Shown here: positions 33,194 through 41,951 of the stretch, in pieces
How positions within the stretch are numbered: the stretch's first letter is position 1
Layout of the letters: every line of letters begins with the position of its first letter
Assembly: GCA_965228695.1 (NCBI GenBank)
Contig: CBDDIB010000002.1
Location: 434,001 to 498,000, forward strand
Direction of reading: 5' to 3'
Source of the DNA: JAJFJD01 sp965228695
Lineage (GTDB): Bacteria; Pseudomonadota; Alphaproteobacteria; UBA8366
Length of the DNA: 64,000 bases
Notes under the pieces: model-generated
Seen by the model: only the letters and a program-made list of their open reading frames with translations
Database searches by the model: none
Told to the model about the DNA's origin: nothing
Made by a program: the position numbers and the translations under genes

Positions 33194-34849
33194 ATGTACC
33201 GCTATGACGAATTCGACCACACCGTGGTCGCCGAACGTGTCCTGCAATTCCGCGACCAGGTCGCGCGCCGCCTCTCCGGCGACCTGAGCGAGGACGAGTT
33301 CAAACCGCTGCGCCTGATGAACGGGCTGTATCTGCAACTGCACGCCTACATGCTGCGGGTCGCCATCCCCTACGGCATGCTGTCGTCGCGGCAAATGCGC
33401 AAGCTCGCCTTCATCGCACGGCGTTACGACAAGGGTTACGGCCATTTCACCACACGGCAGAACATCCAGTACAACTGGCCGCGCCTGGACGAAACGCCGG
33501 ATATACTGGACGAATTGGCGAGCGTCGAGATGCACGCCATCCAGACCAGCGGCAACACGATTCGCAACGTCACCGCCGATCCCTTCGCCGGGGTCGCGGG
33601 TGACGAGATCGAGGATCCGCGCATCTATGCCGAGATCATCCGGCAATGGTCGACGCTGCATCCGGAATTCGCCTTCCTGCCGCGCAAGTTCAAGATCGCC
33701 GTGACCGGCGCGCCGCACGACCGGGCCGCGATCAAGACCCACGACATCGGCATCGCGCTCAAGCGCGGGCCGGACGGTGAGACCGGCTTCGAGGTCTTCG
33801 TCGGCGGCGGCCAGGGCCGGACCCCGGTTGTCGCGAAGAGCATCCGCGGCTTTCTGCCGAAGCGCGACCTGCTGTCCTATCTCGAGGCGATCCTGCGGGT
33901 CTACAACCAGCTCGGCCGGCGCGATAATATCTACAAGGCTCGGATCAAGATCCTGGTGAACGAAACCGGCGTCGAGAAGTTCACCGAGCTGGTCGAAGAG
34001 GAATGGCGTCACATCCGCGACGGCGCCCTTGCCCTCCCCGACGACGAGATCGCGCGCATAAAGGCGTATTTCGCGCCGCCCGGGTATTTGGACATTCCGG
34101 AAGACGTGCCGGAATTCGACAGGAACCTGCTGTCCGACCTCGCCTTCGGGAACTGGGTCGGCTCGAACGTGACCGAACACAAAGTGCCGGGCTACGCCAT
34201 CGTGACCGTCTCGCTCAAGCCGGAAGGCGGCATCCCCGGCGACGCGACGGCCGAGCAGATGGAGGCCATCGCCGGTCTCGCCGACGACTTCAGCTTCGGC
34301 GAGTTGCGCGTCACCAAGGATCAGAACCTGGTCCTGGCCGACGTCCGAAAGAGCGACCTGTTCGCCTTGTGGCAGGGCCTGCGGGCGCACGGTCTGGAGA
34401 CACCGAACGCCGGCCTTCTGACCGACATCATCGCCTGCCCGGGACTGGATTATTGCAGCCTGGCGAACGCCCGCTCGATCCCCATCGCCCAACGCATCAG
34501 CACGCGCTTCGCCGACCTGGACCGGCTGCGGGACATCGGCGATATCTCGCTGAATATCTCGGGCTGCATCAATGCCTGCGCGCACCATCACGTGGGCAAC
34601 ATCGGCATCCTCGGCGTCGACAAGAAGGGCACCGAGTTCTACCAGGTCACGCTCGGCGGCAGCGCCGACGAAAACACCGCGATCGGCGACATCGTCGGTC
34701 CCGCCTTCGGCGAAGACGACATCGTCGACGCCATCGAAACCATCGTGGAGACCTATCTCGGCCTGCGCACCGACGGCGAAACGTTCATCGACACCTACCG
34801 CCGTGTCGGCCTGGCCCCCTTCAAGGAGACACTCTATGCCCCTCATTAA
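33194..34849 (+). CDS. cysI: Siroheme-containing sulfite/nitrite reductase hemoprotein (CysI-like)
   Basis: 551 residues. Two ferredoxin-like and two siroheme domains typical of the family: NGLYLQLHAYMLRVAIPYGMLSSRQMRKLA and RYDKGYGHFTTRQNIQYNW in the first half. The 4Fe-4S/siroheme cluster cysteines are Cys415 and Cys421 in IACPGLDYCSLANARS, and Cys458 and Cys462 in SGCINACAHHHVGNIGI. It reduces sulfite to sulfide (or nitrite to ammonium). With SUMT, DUF2849 and DUF934 this is the alphaproteobacterial assimilatory sulfite reductase. The 3' end overlaps DUF934 by 14 bases. Confidence 0.92.
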   Translation: MYRYDEFDHTVVAERVLQFRDQVARRLSGDLSEDEFKPLRLMNGLYLQLHAYMLRVAIPYGMLSSRQMRKLAFIARRYDKGYGHFTTRQNIQYNWPRLDETPDILDELASVEMHAIQTSGNTIRNVTADPFAGVAGDEIEDPRIYAEIIRQWSTLHPEFAFLPRKFKIAVTGAPHDRAAIKTHDIGIALKRGPDGETGFEVFVGGGQGRTPVVAKSIRGFLPKRDLLSYLEAILRVYNQLGRRDNIYKARIKILVNETGVEKFTELVEEEWRHIRDGALALPDDEIARIKAYFAPPGYLDIPEDVPEFDRNLLSDLAFGNWVGSNVTEHKVPGYAIVTVSLKPEGGIPGDATAEQMEAIAGLADDFSFGELRVTKDQNLVLADVRKSDLFALWQGLRAHGLETPNAGLLTDIIACPGLDYCSLANARSIPIAQRISTRFADLDRLRDIGDISLNISGCINACAHHHVGNIGILGVDKKGTEFYQVTLGGSADENTAIGDIVGPAFGEDDIVDAIETIVETYLGLRTDGETFIDTYRRVGLAPFKETLYAPH

Positions 34850-35372
34850 GAACGGACAGCCTATCGACGATGCCTGGACCCCGGTGGCGGACGGTGCGGC
34901 CCTGCCGGCCGAGGGCGCCTTGCTCGTCAGCTATGCGACGTGGACGGAACACCGCGACGCCCTGTCGCGCCGCAACGCGCCGCTGGGCATCCGGCTGGAG
35001 AGCGGCCAGTCGCCGGCGGTGATCGCCGACGACCTCGACCGATTCGATTTGATCGCCCTCGACATTCCCGTTTTCAAGGACGGCCGCGCCTACTCCTACG
35101 CCCGGCTGCTGCGCGAACGCTACGGCTACGCCAAGGAATTGCGGGCCGTCGGCAACGTCCTGCGCGACCAGTATCATTTTCTGCATCGCTGCGGTTTCGA
35201 TAGTTTCGAGGTGGCGGACGAAGCCGCGGCAAAGACATGGTGGGATGCCCTATCGGAAATCTCGCACGCCTACCAACCGGCCGCGGACGCCCGCCGGCCG
35301 ATCCTTGCGCTGCGCCAGGCGGCGGCGGAACAGCCGGATGCCGAGACAGTCGTCACCGGCCGTGCTTACTAG
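34836..35372 (+). CDS. DUF934 family protein
   Basis: 178 residues from the ATG at 34836, preceded by AAGGAG. Recognised as DUF934 by GALLVSYATWTEHRDALSRRNAPLGIRLESGQSP, RFDLIALDIPVFKDGRAYSYARLLRERYGY and RAVGNVLRDQYHFLHRCGFDSF. It habitually follows sulfite reductase in alpha- and betaproteobacteria and is thought to help reductase function or electron supply. Here it is the last gene of the operon; CysH (adenylyl- or phosphoadenylylsulfate reductase), often next, is not present. Confidence 0.85.
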   Translation: MPLIKNGQPIDDAWTPVADGAALPAEGALLVSYATWTEHRDALSRRNAPLGIRLESGQSPAVIADDLDRFDLIALDIPVFKDGRAYSYARLLRERYGYAKELRAVGNVLRDQYHFLHRCGFDSFEVADEAAAKTWWDALSEISHAYQPAADARRPILALRQAAAEQPDAETVVTGRAY

Positions 35373-35468
35373 CGACGGCGATAGCCGCAGCGAAACAAAT
35401 GCCATCGTTCCTGCATTTTCGGAGCGCCGGCTCAGTACCGACATGGTAGGGTTCGACGCGAAACAACC

Positions 35469-36641
35469 GTGCGGCAGCCCATGCGTATCGTCGAGGTTAC
35501 CGAGCGCAGCGTCCCCATCTCACGCTATGCGGACCCGGCCATCCCGTCGGGCGGCCTGACGACGAGCATCGTCGCCGTCACCACCGATATGCACCGCGAC
35601 GGCGCACCGGTCGTCGGCTACGGCTTTTCCTCGATCGGGCGGTTCGCGCAAGGCGGCCTGATCCGCGAGCGTTTCGCGCCGCGGCTGCTCGCGCTGACCG
35701 ACGAAGATCTTGCGACGACCGACGGCGAGACGATCGATCCCTTCCGAGCCTGGACCGCCATGATGGCCGGCGAGAAACCCGGCGGCCACGGCGACCGCAG
35801 CGTCGCGGTCGGCACCCTCGACATGGCGTTGTGGGACGCCGCGGCGAAAATTGCCGAGACACCGCTGTACCGGCTGCTCGGCGACTTGACGGGACGCGGC
35901 CCGACCGGCGCGCCCATCCCGGTCTACGCCGGCGGCGGATATTACTTTCCAAGCGACGACATCGTTCGGCTCAAGGATGAAATCGCTGCGTTCACGGTGC
36001 TCGGATTCAGCCAGGCGAAGATTAAGATCGGCGCATTGCCGCTGGGGGACGACCTAGCGCGTATCGAGGCGGCGCTGTCGCTGCTGCCCGCGGACGCGCT
36101 CGCGGTCGACGCCATATACAGCTACGGGCCGGACGACCTGCCCGACGTGGCGGGGGCGTTGGCGCCCTACGGCCTGCGCTGGTTCGAGGATATCTGCGAT
36201 CCGCTCGACTACGCCCTGCACGCCGACACGGCGGCGGCCTATCCGCCGCCTATCGCCGCCGGGGAAGCCCTTTTTTCAGCGTCGGATGCCCGCAACCTGC
36301 TGCGGCATGGCGGCCTGCGTCCCGGTCATGACGTATTGCTGTTCGACCCGACGCATTGCTACGGCGTGCCGGAATATCTGCGGATCATCACGACGATGGA
36401 GCAAGGCGGCTGGTCGCGCCGGGATTTCCTGCCGCATGGCGGCCATCTGTTTCATTTGCATCTCGCGGCGGCGCTCGACCTCGGGGGCTGCGAAGCCAAT
36501 CCGCACAACTTCCAGCCCTTCGGCGGTTTCGCCGACGATGCCTGGATCGACAACGGGCACGCCCAGCCGCCGGACATCCCCGGCATCGGCTTCGAGGCAC
36601 GCAGCGCCCTTATCGACCTGTTCCGAACCCTCACGTCATAG
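35469..36641 (+). CDS. Enolase-superfamily dehydratase, D-tartrate dehydratase-like
   Basis: 390 residues; an internal ATG four codons later is equally possible. Close in pattern to Bradyrhizobium TarD: VVGYGFSSIGRFAQGGLIRERFAPRLL, AMMAGEKPGGHGDRSVAVGTLDMALWDAAAKIA, QAKIKIGALPLGDD (Lys pair), then metal-ligand regions AVDAIYSYG (Asp), WFEDICDPLDY (Glu), AAGEALFSASDARNLLRHGG (Glu) and LPHGGHLFHLHLAAAL (His). TarD has Asn two residues after the first metal Asp, where this protein has Ile, so specificity may differ. Family reaction: dehydration of a sugar acid to a 2-keto-acid. Stands apart from the reductase operon by about 95 bases. Confidence 0.82.
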   Translation: MRQPMRIVEVTERSVPISRYADPAIPSGGLTTSIVAVTTDMHRDGAPVVGYGFSSIGRFAQGGLIRERFAPRLLALTDEDLATTDGETIDPFRAWTAMMAGEKPGGHGDRSVAVGTLDMALWDAAAKIAETPLYRLLGDLTGRGPTGAPIPVYAGGGYYFPSDDIVRLKDEIAAFTVLGFSQAKIKIGALPLGDDLARIEAALSLLPADALAVDAIYSYGPDDLPDVAGALAPYGLRWFEDICDPLDYALHADTAAAYPPPIAAGEALFSASDARNLLRHGGLRPGHDVLLFDPTHCYGVPEYLRIITTMEQGGWSRRDFLPHGGHLFHLHLAAALDLGGCEANPHNFQPFGGFADDAWIDNGHAQPPDIPGIGFEARSALIDLFRTLTS

Positions 36642-36718
36642 CATCGCGCGATTTGCGCCCTGTGCGGCCGCCGCGCGTATAATGGCGTCGAAATATCCGC
36701 GGGGTTCGGGCCGACGTC

Positions 36719-37570
36719 ATGACCTACGAGACCATCACCGTTGAACCGATCGCCGGCGCCCTCGGCGCGGTCGTCGGCGGCCCCGACCTATCGCAGCCGC
36801 TCGACCAACAGTGTTTCGCGGAAATCCATGACGCCTTTCTCAAGCATCTCGTCATCTTCCTGGAAGGCCAGGATCTGACGCCGGATCAACTCCTTGCCTT
36901 CGCCGGACGGTTCGGTCCGATCGTCAACTATCCCTTCGTGAAGGATATGGACGGCCATCCCGGTATCACCGAGGTGATCAAGACGGAAACCGATACGCTC
37001 AATTTCGGCGGTCTCTGGCATTCCGATACCACCTATCTGCCGAAACCGCCGCTCGGCTCGATGCTATATGCCCGCGAACTGCCGCCACACGGGGGCGATA
37101 CCTTGTTCGCGAACATGTATCTCGCCTACGAGACATTATCGGACGGGATAAAGGCGACGCTGGCGACGCTGCGGGCCGTCAATTCCGCCTCGCTGCGCGA
37201 CAAAAGCGACGGCGGCGCACGCAGCCGCATCGCCGCCCAGACCGGCCGCGGCCAGAACGTGGACAAGCGCGACATGGCCGCGGAACATCCGGTCGTGCGC
37301 ACCCATCCGGAGACCGGCCGGAAGGCGCTCTACATCAACTGCGCCCATACCTCGCATTTCGTCGGCATGACGCCGGAGGAAAGCAAGCCGATTCTGCAAT
37401 ATTTGTTCAGCCATATGAGCCGGCCGGAATTCACCTGCCGCTATCGCTGGAAGGTGGATGCCCTAGCACTGTGGGACAACCGGTGTTCGCACCACTACGC
37501 GCTGAACGACTATCAGGGGCACCGGCGGCTGATGCATCGCGTGACGATCGAGGGCGATACCCCCGTCTAG
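36719..37570 (+). CDS. TauD/TfdA-family 2-oxoglutarate-dependent dioxygenase
   Basis: 283 residues. Fe(II) ligands: GGLWHSDTTYLPKPP (His, Asp) and the distal His in NRCSHHYALNDYQGHRRLMHRVTI, where the Arg-Leu-Met-His-Arg run also carries the 2-oxoglutarate Arg. N-terminal IAGALGAVVGGPDLSQPLD and EIHDAFLKHLVIFLEGQDL are TauD-type. Members hydroxylate taurine, herbicides or other small acids. Taurine would yield sulfite, a substrate of the nearby reductase, but no tauABC transporter is present. Substrate open. Lies 78 bases after the dehydratase. Confidence 0.85.
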   Translation: MTYETITVEPIAGALGAVVGGPDLSQPLDQQCFAEIHDAFLKHLVIFLEGQDLTPDQLLAFAGRFGPIVNYPFVKDMDGHPGITEVIKTETDTLNFGGLWHSDTTYLPKPPLGSMLYARELPPHGGDTLFANMYLAYETLSDGIKATLATLRAVNSASLRDKSDGGARSRIAAQTGRGQNVDKRDMAAEHPVVRTHPETGRKALYINCAHTSHFVGMTPEESKPILQYLFSHMSRPEFTCRYRWKVDALALWDNRCSHHYALNDYQGHRRLMHRVTIEGDTPV

Positions 37571-38073
37571 CGGTCTTCGAATTTGCGCCGCTTAACAGCG
37601 ATGTTGAGCGCGCGGAGGAATTGGCGTTTAATCCTACCCGTTGATGGTTCCCCGCAAGGGGAGGAAGAGGGAACACGGTCCGGTTCGCGCTTAATCGCGC
37701 ATCTTGAGCCCAAGCCGTGGCTGCCCCCGCAACTGTAGGCGACGAGCCTGCGTCCATGACACGCCACTGAGCGAATGCTCGGGAAGGCTGGACGACAGGC
37801 GGTGACTCGCGAGCCAGGAGACCTGCCATCAATTTCGTCACCCACCGGTGGGCGGGGCGCCCAGCGGGACGGATCTCCGTTGTGGTGGCGTGCGCGCAGG
37901 GATGGGCCACCGGGGAATGCGTCGATGGGTATCGACCGAACCACCTCTCCACACATCGGCCAAGCCATCGCATCCGCGATGGTTGTGCAGGGCGTTGGCG
38001 TGCCCGGCACAGGGCGGTGCCGGTCCGTTGCTCGCGCATTTGGCAAAAACAAATGCGAACGGAGCACCTCTTC
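37571..38073 (+). other. Leader region of the B12 uptake operon
   Basis: The 503-base leader holds the cobalamin riboswitch (37643-37829) and, just after it, a perfect palindrome CCCACCGGTGGG (37841-37852). From 37853 to 38073 there is no recognised element besides the ribosome site of btuB (GGAGCACC at 38061-38068). Confidence 0.6.
37643..37829 (+). promoter_or_regulatory. Cobalamin (adenosylcobalamin) riboswitch
   Basis: Conserved elements in order: GAAGAGGGAACACGGTCC (37664-37681), GCCGTGGCTGCCCCCGCAACTGT (37714-37736), GCCACTGAGCGAATGCTCGGGAAGGC (37763-37788) and the B12 box AGCCAGGAGACCTGCC (37812-37827). This is the standard class I arrangement that represses B12 transport and synthesis genes when cobalamin is abundant. 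No obvious terminator follows, so control may be on translation. Confidence 0.95.
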
Positions 38074-40044
38074 ATGTTTAGGCAAAGAACGGAAAAACCG
38101 AAGACCCGAAAGCATAACGGCGCCTTCACACCCCCCCTGGCCGCCGCCATGCTAGGCGCCGCGATCGGACTCGGCGGCGGCGTAACAGCCGTCGTTGCCC
38201 AGCAAAACACGCTGCTGCCCGATACGGTCGTCACCGCGACCGGCCTCGAAACGCCGAGCGAACAGGTCGGCAGCGCGATCACCGTCATCAGCGGCCGGAA
38301 ACTACAGGAACAGCAAATTCGCTTCGTCTCCGATGCGCTGCGTACCGTGCCCGGCGTTGCGGTCAACCGGACCAGCGGGTTCGGTTCGTCGACCGACGTG
38401 CGCATCCGCGGCGCCGAGGCCAATCAGACCCTCGTGCTGATCGACGGCATCGAAGTGAACGACCCGGCGCTCAGCTCACAGTTTAATTTCGGGAACCTTC
38501 TGGTCACCGAAATCGACCGGATCGAAATCCTGCGCGGCCCGCAAAGCGTGCTGTATGGCAGCGACGCGGTCGGCGGTGTCGTCAACATCATCACCAAGAA
38601 GGGCAAGGGGGAGCCGACCATTACCGCCAGCGGCGAATACGGCTCCTATAACTCGGCCCAGACCAGCGCGGCGGTGCGGGCCGGCGGCAAACATTACAAT
38701 GCGGCCCTGAGCGGCACCTATTTCCGGACGGACGGTATCTCGGCCGCCAACGCGAAGAACGGCAACACCGAGGAGGACGCCAACAAGAACAAGACGGTGC
38801 ACGGCACGCTCGGGCTGCGGCCGGCCAACAACCTGGAGATCAATTTCACGGGGCGCTGGCAGCGTGCGCGGGTGGATACCGACGCCTTCTCCACGGTCGC
38901 GTCGGACGACGCGTCCTTCACCGAGAGCCTCGAACAATTCGGGCAGGCCGAGATCAAGCTCACGCTGTTCGACGACCGGTGGGAACATATCCTGTCCGGA
39001 TCGTTGTTCAGCAACACGCTGCGCAGCGGCGGCGGCGCGTTCGGGCCCAGTTCGACCGAGGGCGACAAGCGCAAGATCACCTACAAGACAAACCTGTCGC
39101 TCGAAACGACGGAGATCGCCCCCGCGACGCACACCATCAGCTTCGGGTTCGAGAACGAACGCGAGGAAGTGCTGTCGCAAAGCAGCTTCTCCACCGTCGA
39201 CCGGCAGCTGGACACGCAATCCATCTACGGCCTGTATCAGATCGGGCTGTTCAAGCGCCTGTTCCTGAGCGGCGGCGGACGGTACGACGACAACGAAATT
39301 TTCGACGACACCACCACGATGCGCCTGACGGCAGCATTGCTCGTTCCGGAAACCAGCAGCAAGCTGCATATGAGCGGCGGCACGGCGGTCAAGAACCCGA
39401 CGGTCTTCGAACTGTTCGGCTTCACCTCCACCTTCACCGGCAATCCGGACCTGCTGCCCGAAAAGTCCGATTCCTTCGACATCGGGATCGAGCAGCGTTT
39501 CCTCGGCGGCAAACTCGTCGGCGACGTCACCTATTTCAACAACCGCATCGACAACCTGATCATCGGTTTCGGCAGTACCGCGACGAACCAAAGCGGCACG
39601 AGCCGAATCCAGGGCGTCGAGATGACCGGCCGCGCCCAGATCATCGACGGGCTCGACGTCACCGGCAGCTACACCTACATGACCACGAGCGACGCCACCG
39701 GCACGCAACTGGTCCGGCGGCCGCAGCATATCGCCAGCGTCAACGTGAACTACGGCTTCCTGGAAAAGAAACGCGCCAACGTCAATGTGGGCGTGCGCTA
39801 CAACGGCGACCAGAAGGACGTGGCCTTCGGCCCGACACGGCGGGTCACGCTCGACAAATACATCCTGCTCAACGTCGCCGCTTCCTACAAGGTGAACGAG
39901 CATGTCGAGCTGTTCGCGCGCGGCGAAAACTTGCTGAACGACGACTACGAAGAAGTCTTCTCCTTCGGCACGCCGGGCATCGCCGCCTATGGCGGGGTCC
40001 GCGTACGATTCCAGCCGTTGAAACTGCTGACCGGACGGAAATGA
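38074..40044 (+). CDS. btuB: TonB-dependent vitamin B12 receptor BtuB
   Basis: 656 residues from the ATG at 38074. A signal peptide ends near residue 42. The TonB box is at LPDTVVTATG, followed by the plug (SDALRTVPGVAVNRTSGFGSSTDVRIRGAEANQTLVLIDGIEVNDP, then RGPQSVLYGSDAVGGVVNII). The remainder shows beta-barrel strands of alternating polarity to the end (NYGFLEKKRANVNVGVRY, ENLLNDDYEEVFSFGTPG). Substrate inferred from the cobalamin riboswitch and downstream btuFCD. It outer-membrane-imports corrinoids. The gene runs to btuF with ATGA overlap. Confidence 0.92.
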   Translation: MFRQRTEKPKTRKHNGAFTPPLAAAMLGAAIGLGGGVTAVVAQQNTLLPDTVVTATGLETPSEQVGSAITVISGRKLQEQQIRFVSDALRTVPGVAVNRTSGFGSSTDVRIRGAEANQTLVLIDGIEVNDPALSSQFNFGNLLVTEIDRIEILRGPQSVLYGSDAVGGVVNIITKKGKGEPTITASGEYGSYNSAQTSAAVRAGGKHYNAALSGTYFRTDGISAANAKNGNTEEDANKNKTVHGTLGLRPANNLEINFTGRWQRARVDTDAFSTVASDDASFTESLEQFGQAEIKLTLFDDRWEHILSGSLFSNTLRSGGGAFGPSSTEGDKRKITYKTNLSLETTEIAPATHTISFGFENEREEVLSQSSFSTVDRQLDTQSIYGLYQIGLFKRLFLSGGGRYDDNEIFDDTTTMRLTAALLVPETSSKLHMSGGTAVKNPTVFELFGFTSTFTGNPDLLPEKSDSFDIGIEQRFLGGKLVGDVTYFNNRIDNLIIGFGSTATNQSGTSRIQGVEMTGRAQIIDGLDVTGSYTYMTTSDATGTQLVRRPQHIASVNVNYGFLEKKRANVNVGVRYNGDQKDVAFGPTRRVTLDKYILLNVAASYKVNEHVELFARGENLLNDDYEEVFSFGTPGIAAYGGVRVRFQPLKLLTGRK

Positions 40045-40934
40045 CGCAGAACGGGCACCACAGCGCAAGGACGCGCCGTCGCCTCCGTCGAGCGGCGGCG
40101 GCGGTCCTGCTGTGCGGCCTCGTCTCCATCCCGGCAAGCGCCGCGCCGCAACGGATCGCATCCATGTCGCTCTGCGCCGATCAGCTTTTGCTGTCGCTGA
40201 TCGACCGGCGGCGGATCGTTTCGGTCACGCGTTTCGCATCGGCACCGTCGATTTCCGGAATCGCCGATGCGGTCGCCGGCATCCCGCGAAACCGCGGATC
40301 GGCGGAAGATATCCTGCCCCTAAAGCCGGACCTGATCGTCGTCGGCGAATACACCCAGCCGAGCACCAAGGCCCTGTTCCGGAAACTCGGTTTCCCGCTC
40401 CTCGAAATCAAGGTCGCGACCGACTTCGACGGCGTGCGCGAGAATATCCGCCGGATCGCCGCCACCGTCGGGGCCGAGGCGAAAGCAGACCGGATGATCG
40501 AGGCGATGGACCGACGGCTGGCCGCGGCCGCCGGCGCAACCGGCCCGGCGCCGGCGCTGTTGTTCTACCGGCTCGGCGGATATTCCCAGGGACGGCATAC
40601 GCTGATGGACGCCATCATCCGCCATGCGGGGTTCGTCAACCACGCGGCCCGCGCGCTGCCCGGCGTCGGGCGTATTTCATTGGAAACGGTGGTGGTGACG
40701 CCGCCGGATGTCATCGTCCTGGGGTCGGGCCATGGCCCGCGCAGCTCGCGCGCCGCGGAATACCTTTCGCATCCCGCGTTCCGGCACCTGCGGTCCAGGA
40801 TCCCGTCGATCACGCTGCCCGACCGCTTGTGGATCTGCGGCCTTCTGTCGAGCGTCGACGCGGTCGAGCGCCTGGCGGAATTCCGGCGCGGCCTGGGGCC
40901 AAGCACGCTGAATCAGCGGCGGTCGACGCCATGA
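40041..40934 (+). CDS. btuF: Corrinoid-binding periplasmic protein BtuF-like
   Basis: 297 residues with a twin-arginine-rich N terminus and hydrophobic stretch ending PASAAPQRIASM. The FecB/BtuF fold is indicated by RIASMSLCADQLLLSLIDRRRIVSVT, AEDILPLKPDLIVVGEY and RISLETVVVTPPDVIVLGS. It binds substrate in the periplasm and hands it to BtuC. The gene start overlaps btuB and its end overlaps btuC (both ATGA), so the whole operon is translationally coupled. Confidence 0.85.
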   Translation: MTQNGHHSARTRRRLRRAAAAVLLCGLVSIPASAAPQRIASMSLCADQLLLSLIDRRRIVSVTRFASAPSISGIADAVAGIPRNRGSAEDILPLKPDLIVVGEYTQPSTKALFRKLGFPLLEIKVATDFDGVRENIRRIAATVGAEAKADRMIEAMDRRLAAAAGATGPAPALLFYRLGGYSQGRHTLMDAIIRHAGFVNHAARALPGVGRISLETVVVTPPDVIVLGSGHGPRSSRAAEYLSHPAFRHLRSRIPSITLPDRLWICGLLSSVDAVERLAEFRRGLGPSTLNQRRSTP

Positions 40935-41950
40935 CCGCGCTCGACATCCCGATGCGCCACGCCCGCCCCACCGGACTCTTCGTCCTGTTGGGCGGCGGTA
41001 CGGCTGCCGCCTTCCTGCTGTCGCTCGCGTTGGGGCCGACCACGATCGGCCCCGGCGATCTGATGCGGGCCTTCCTGGGAACGGCGGACGCAGCGACGAC
41101 GCTTATCGTTTGGGAGATCCGGCTGCCGCGCGCCCTGCTCGGCCTGATGATCGGCGCGACGCTCGGTCTGGCCGGCGCGGGACTGCAGGGGTTGTTCCGC
41201 AACCCGCTGGCCGAACCCGGCCTGATCGGCGCGTCATCGCTGGCGGCGTTCGGCGCGGTGGTCGCGATGTATTTCGGACTCTACGCGCTCTTCGCCGCGG
41301 CATTGCCGCTATCCGCCATGCTCGGCGCGGTCACCGCGGTGCTGGTTTTGCATTTGCTGGCGGGGCGGGACGCCGGCGCACTCACAATCATCCTCGCCGG
41401 GGTGGCGATCAGCAGTCTCGGCGCGGCCCTGATCGCGCTCGCCATCAACCTGTCAAACAACCTGTTCGCCGTGACCGAGATCGTGTTTTGGCTGATGGGG
41501 TCGCTGGCCGACCGCAGCATGGATCAGGTCTGGTTGGCCGCACCCTTCATGCTGGTGGGCTGGCTGTTGATCGGCGGCACCGGGCGGGCGCTCGACGCAC
41601 TGGCCTTGGGCAACGAAACCGCGATGAGCCTCGGCATCAATCTGCGGCGCACATGGCTGAAACTGATACTCGGCACGGCCCTGTCGGTCGGCGGCGCGGT
41701 CGCGGTGTCGGGCACCATCGGGTTCGTCGGGCTGGTGGTGCCGCATCTGCTGCGCCCCTTCGTCGGGTATCAGCCGAGCATGCTGCTGCCGGCCAGCGCG
41801 CTCGGCGGCGCGATCCTCCTGTTGCTTGCCGATGTCGCGGTCCGTCTCGTCCCGACCGAGGCGGAGCTGCGCCTCGGCGTTTTGACCGCGCTGATCGGCG
41901 TGCCTTTCTTCCTCGGCCTGATCCTAAAGACCCGGCGGGAGATGGCGTGA
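40931..41950 (+). CDS. btuC: B12 ABC transporter permease BtuC
   Basis: 339 residues, FecCD/BtuC-type permease with about ten membrane segments. Characteristic blocks: EIRLPRALLGLMIGATLGLAGAGLQGLFRNPLAEPGLIGASSLAAFGAV, FWLMGSLADR, and the C-terminal GTIGFVGLVVPHLLRPFVGYQPSMLLPASALGGAILLLLADVAVRL. Start overlaps btuF. Partner of BtuD and BtuF; transports corrinoid across the inner membrane. Confidence 0.9.
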   Translation: MTALDIPMRHARPTGLFVLLGGGTAAAFLLSLALGPTTIGPGDLMRAFLGTADAATTLIVWEIRLPRALLGLMIGATLGLAGAGLQGLFRNPLAEPGLIGASSLAAFGAVVAMYFGLYALFAAALPLSAMLGAVTAVLVLHLLAGRDAGALTIILAGVAISSLGAALIALAINLSNNLFAVTEIVFWLMGSLADRSMDQVWLAAPFMLVGWLLIGGTGRALDALALGNETAMSLGINLRRTWLKLILGTALSVGGAVAVSGTIGFVGLVVPHLLRPFVGYQPSMLLPASALGGAILLLLADVAVRLVPTEAELRLGVLTALIGVPFFLGLILKTRREMA

Positions 41951-41951
41951 C

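Noticed and set aside
38476..40161. 561-codon minus-strand open frame opposite btuB
   Set aside because: Same reason: antisense shadow of a clear receptor gene.
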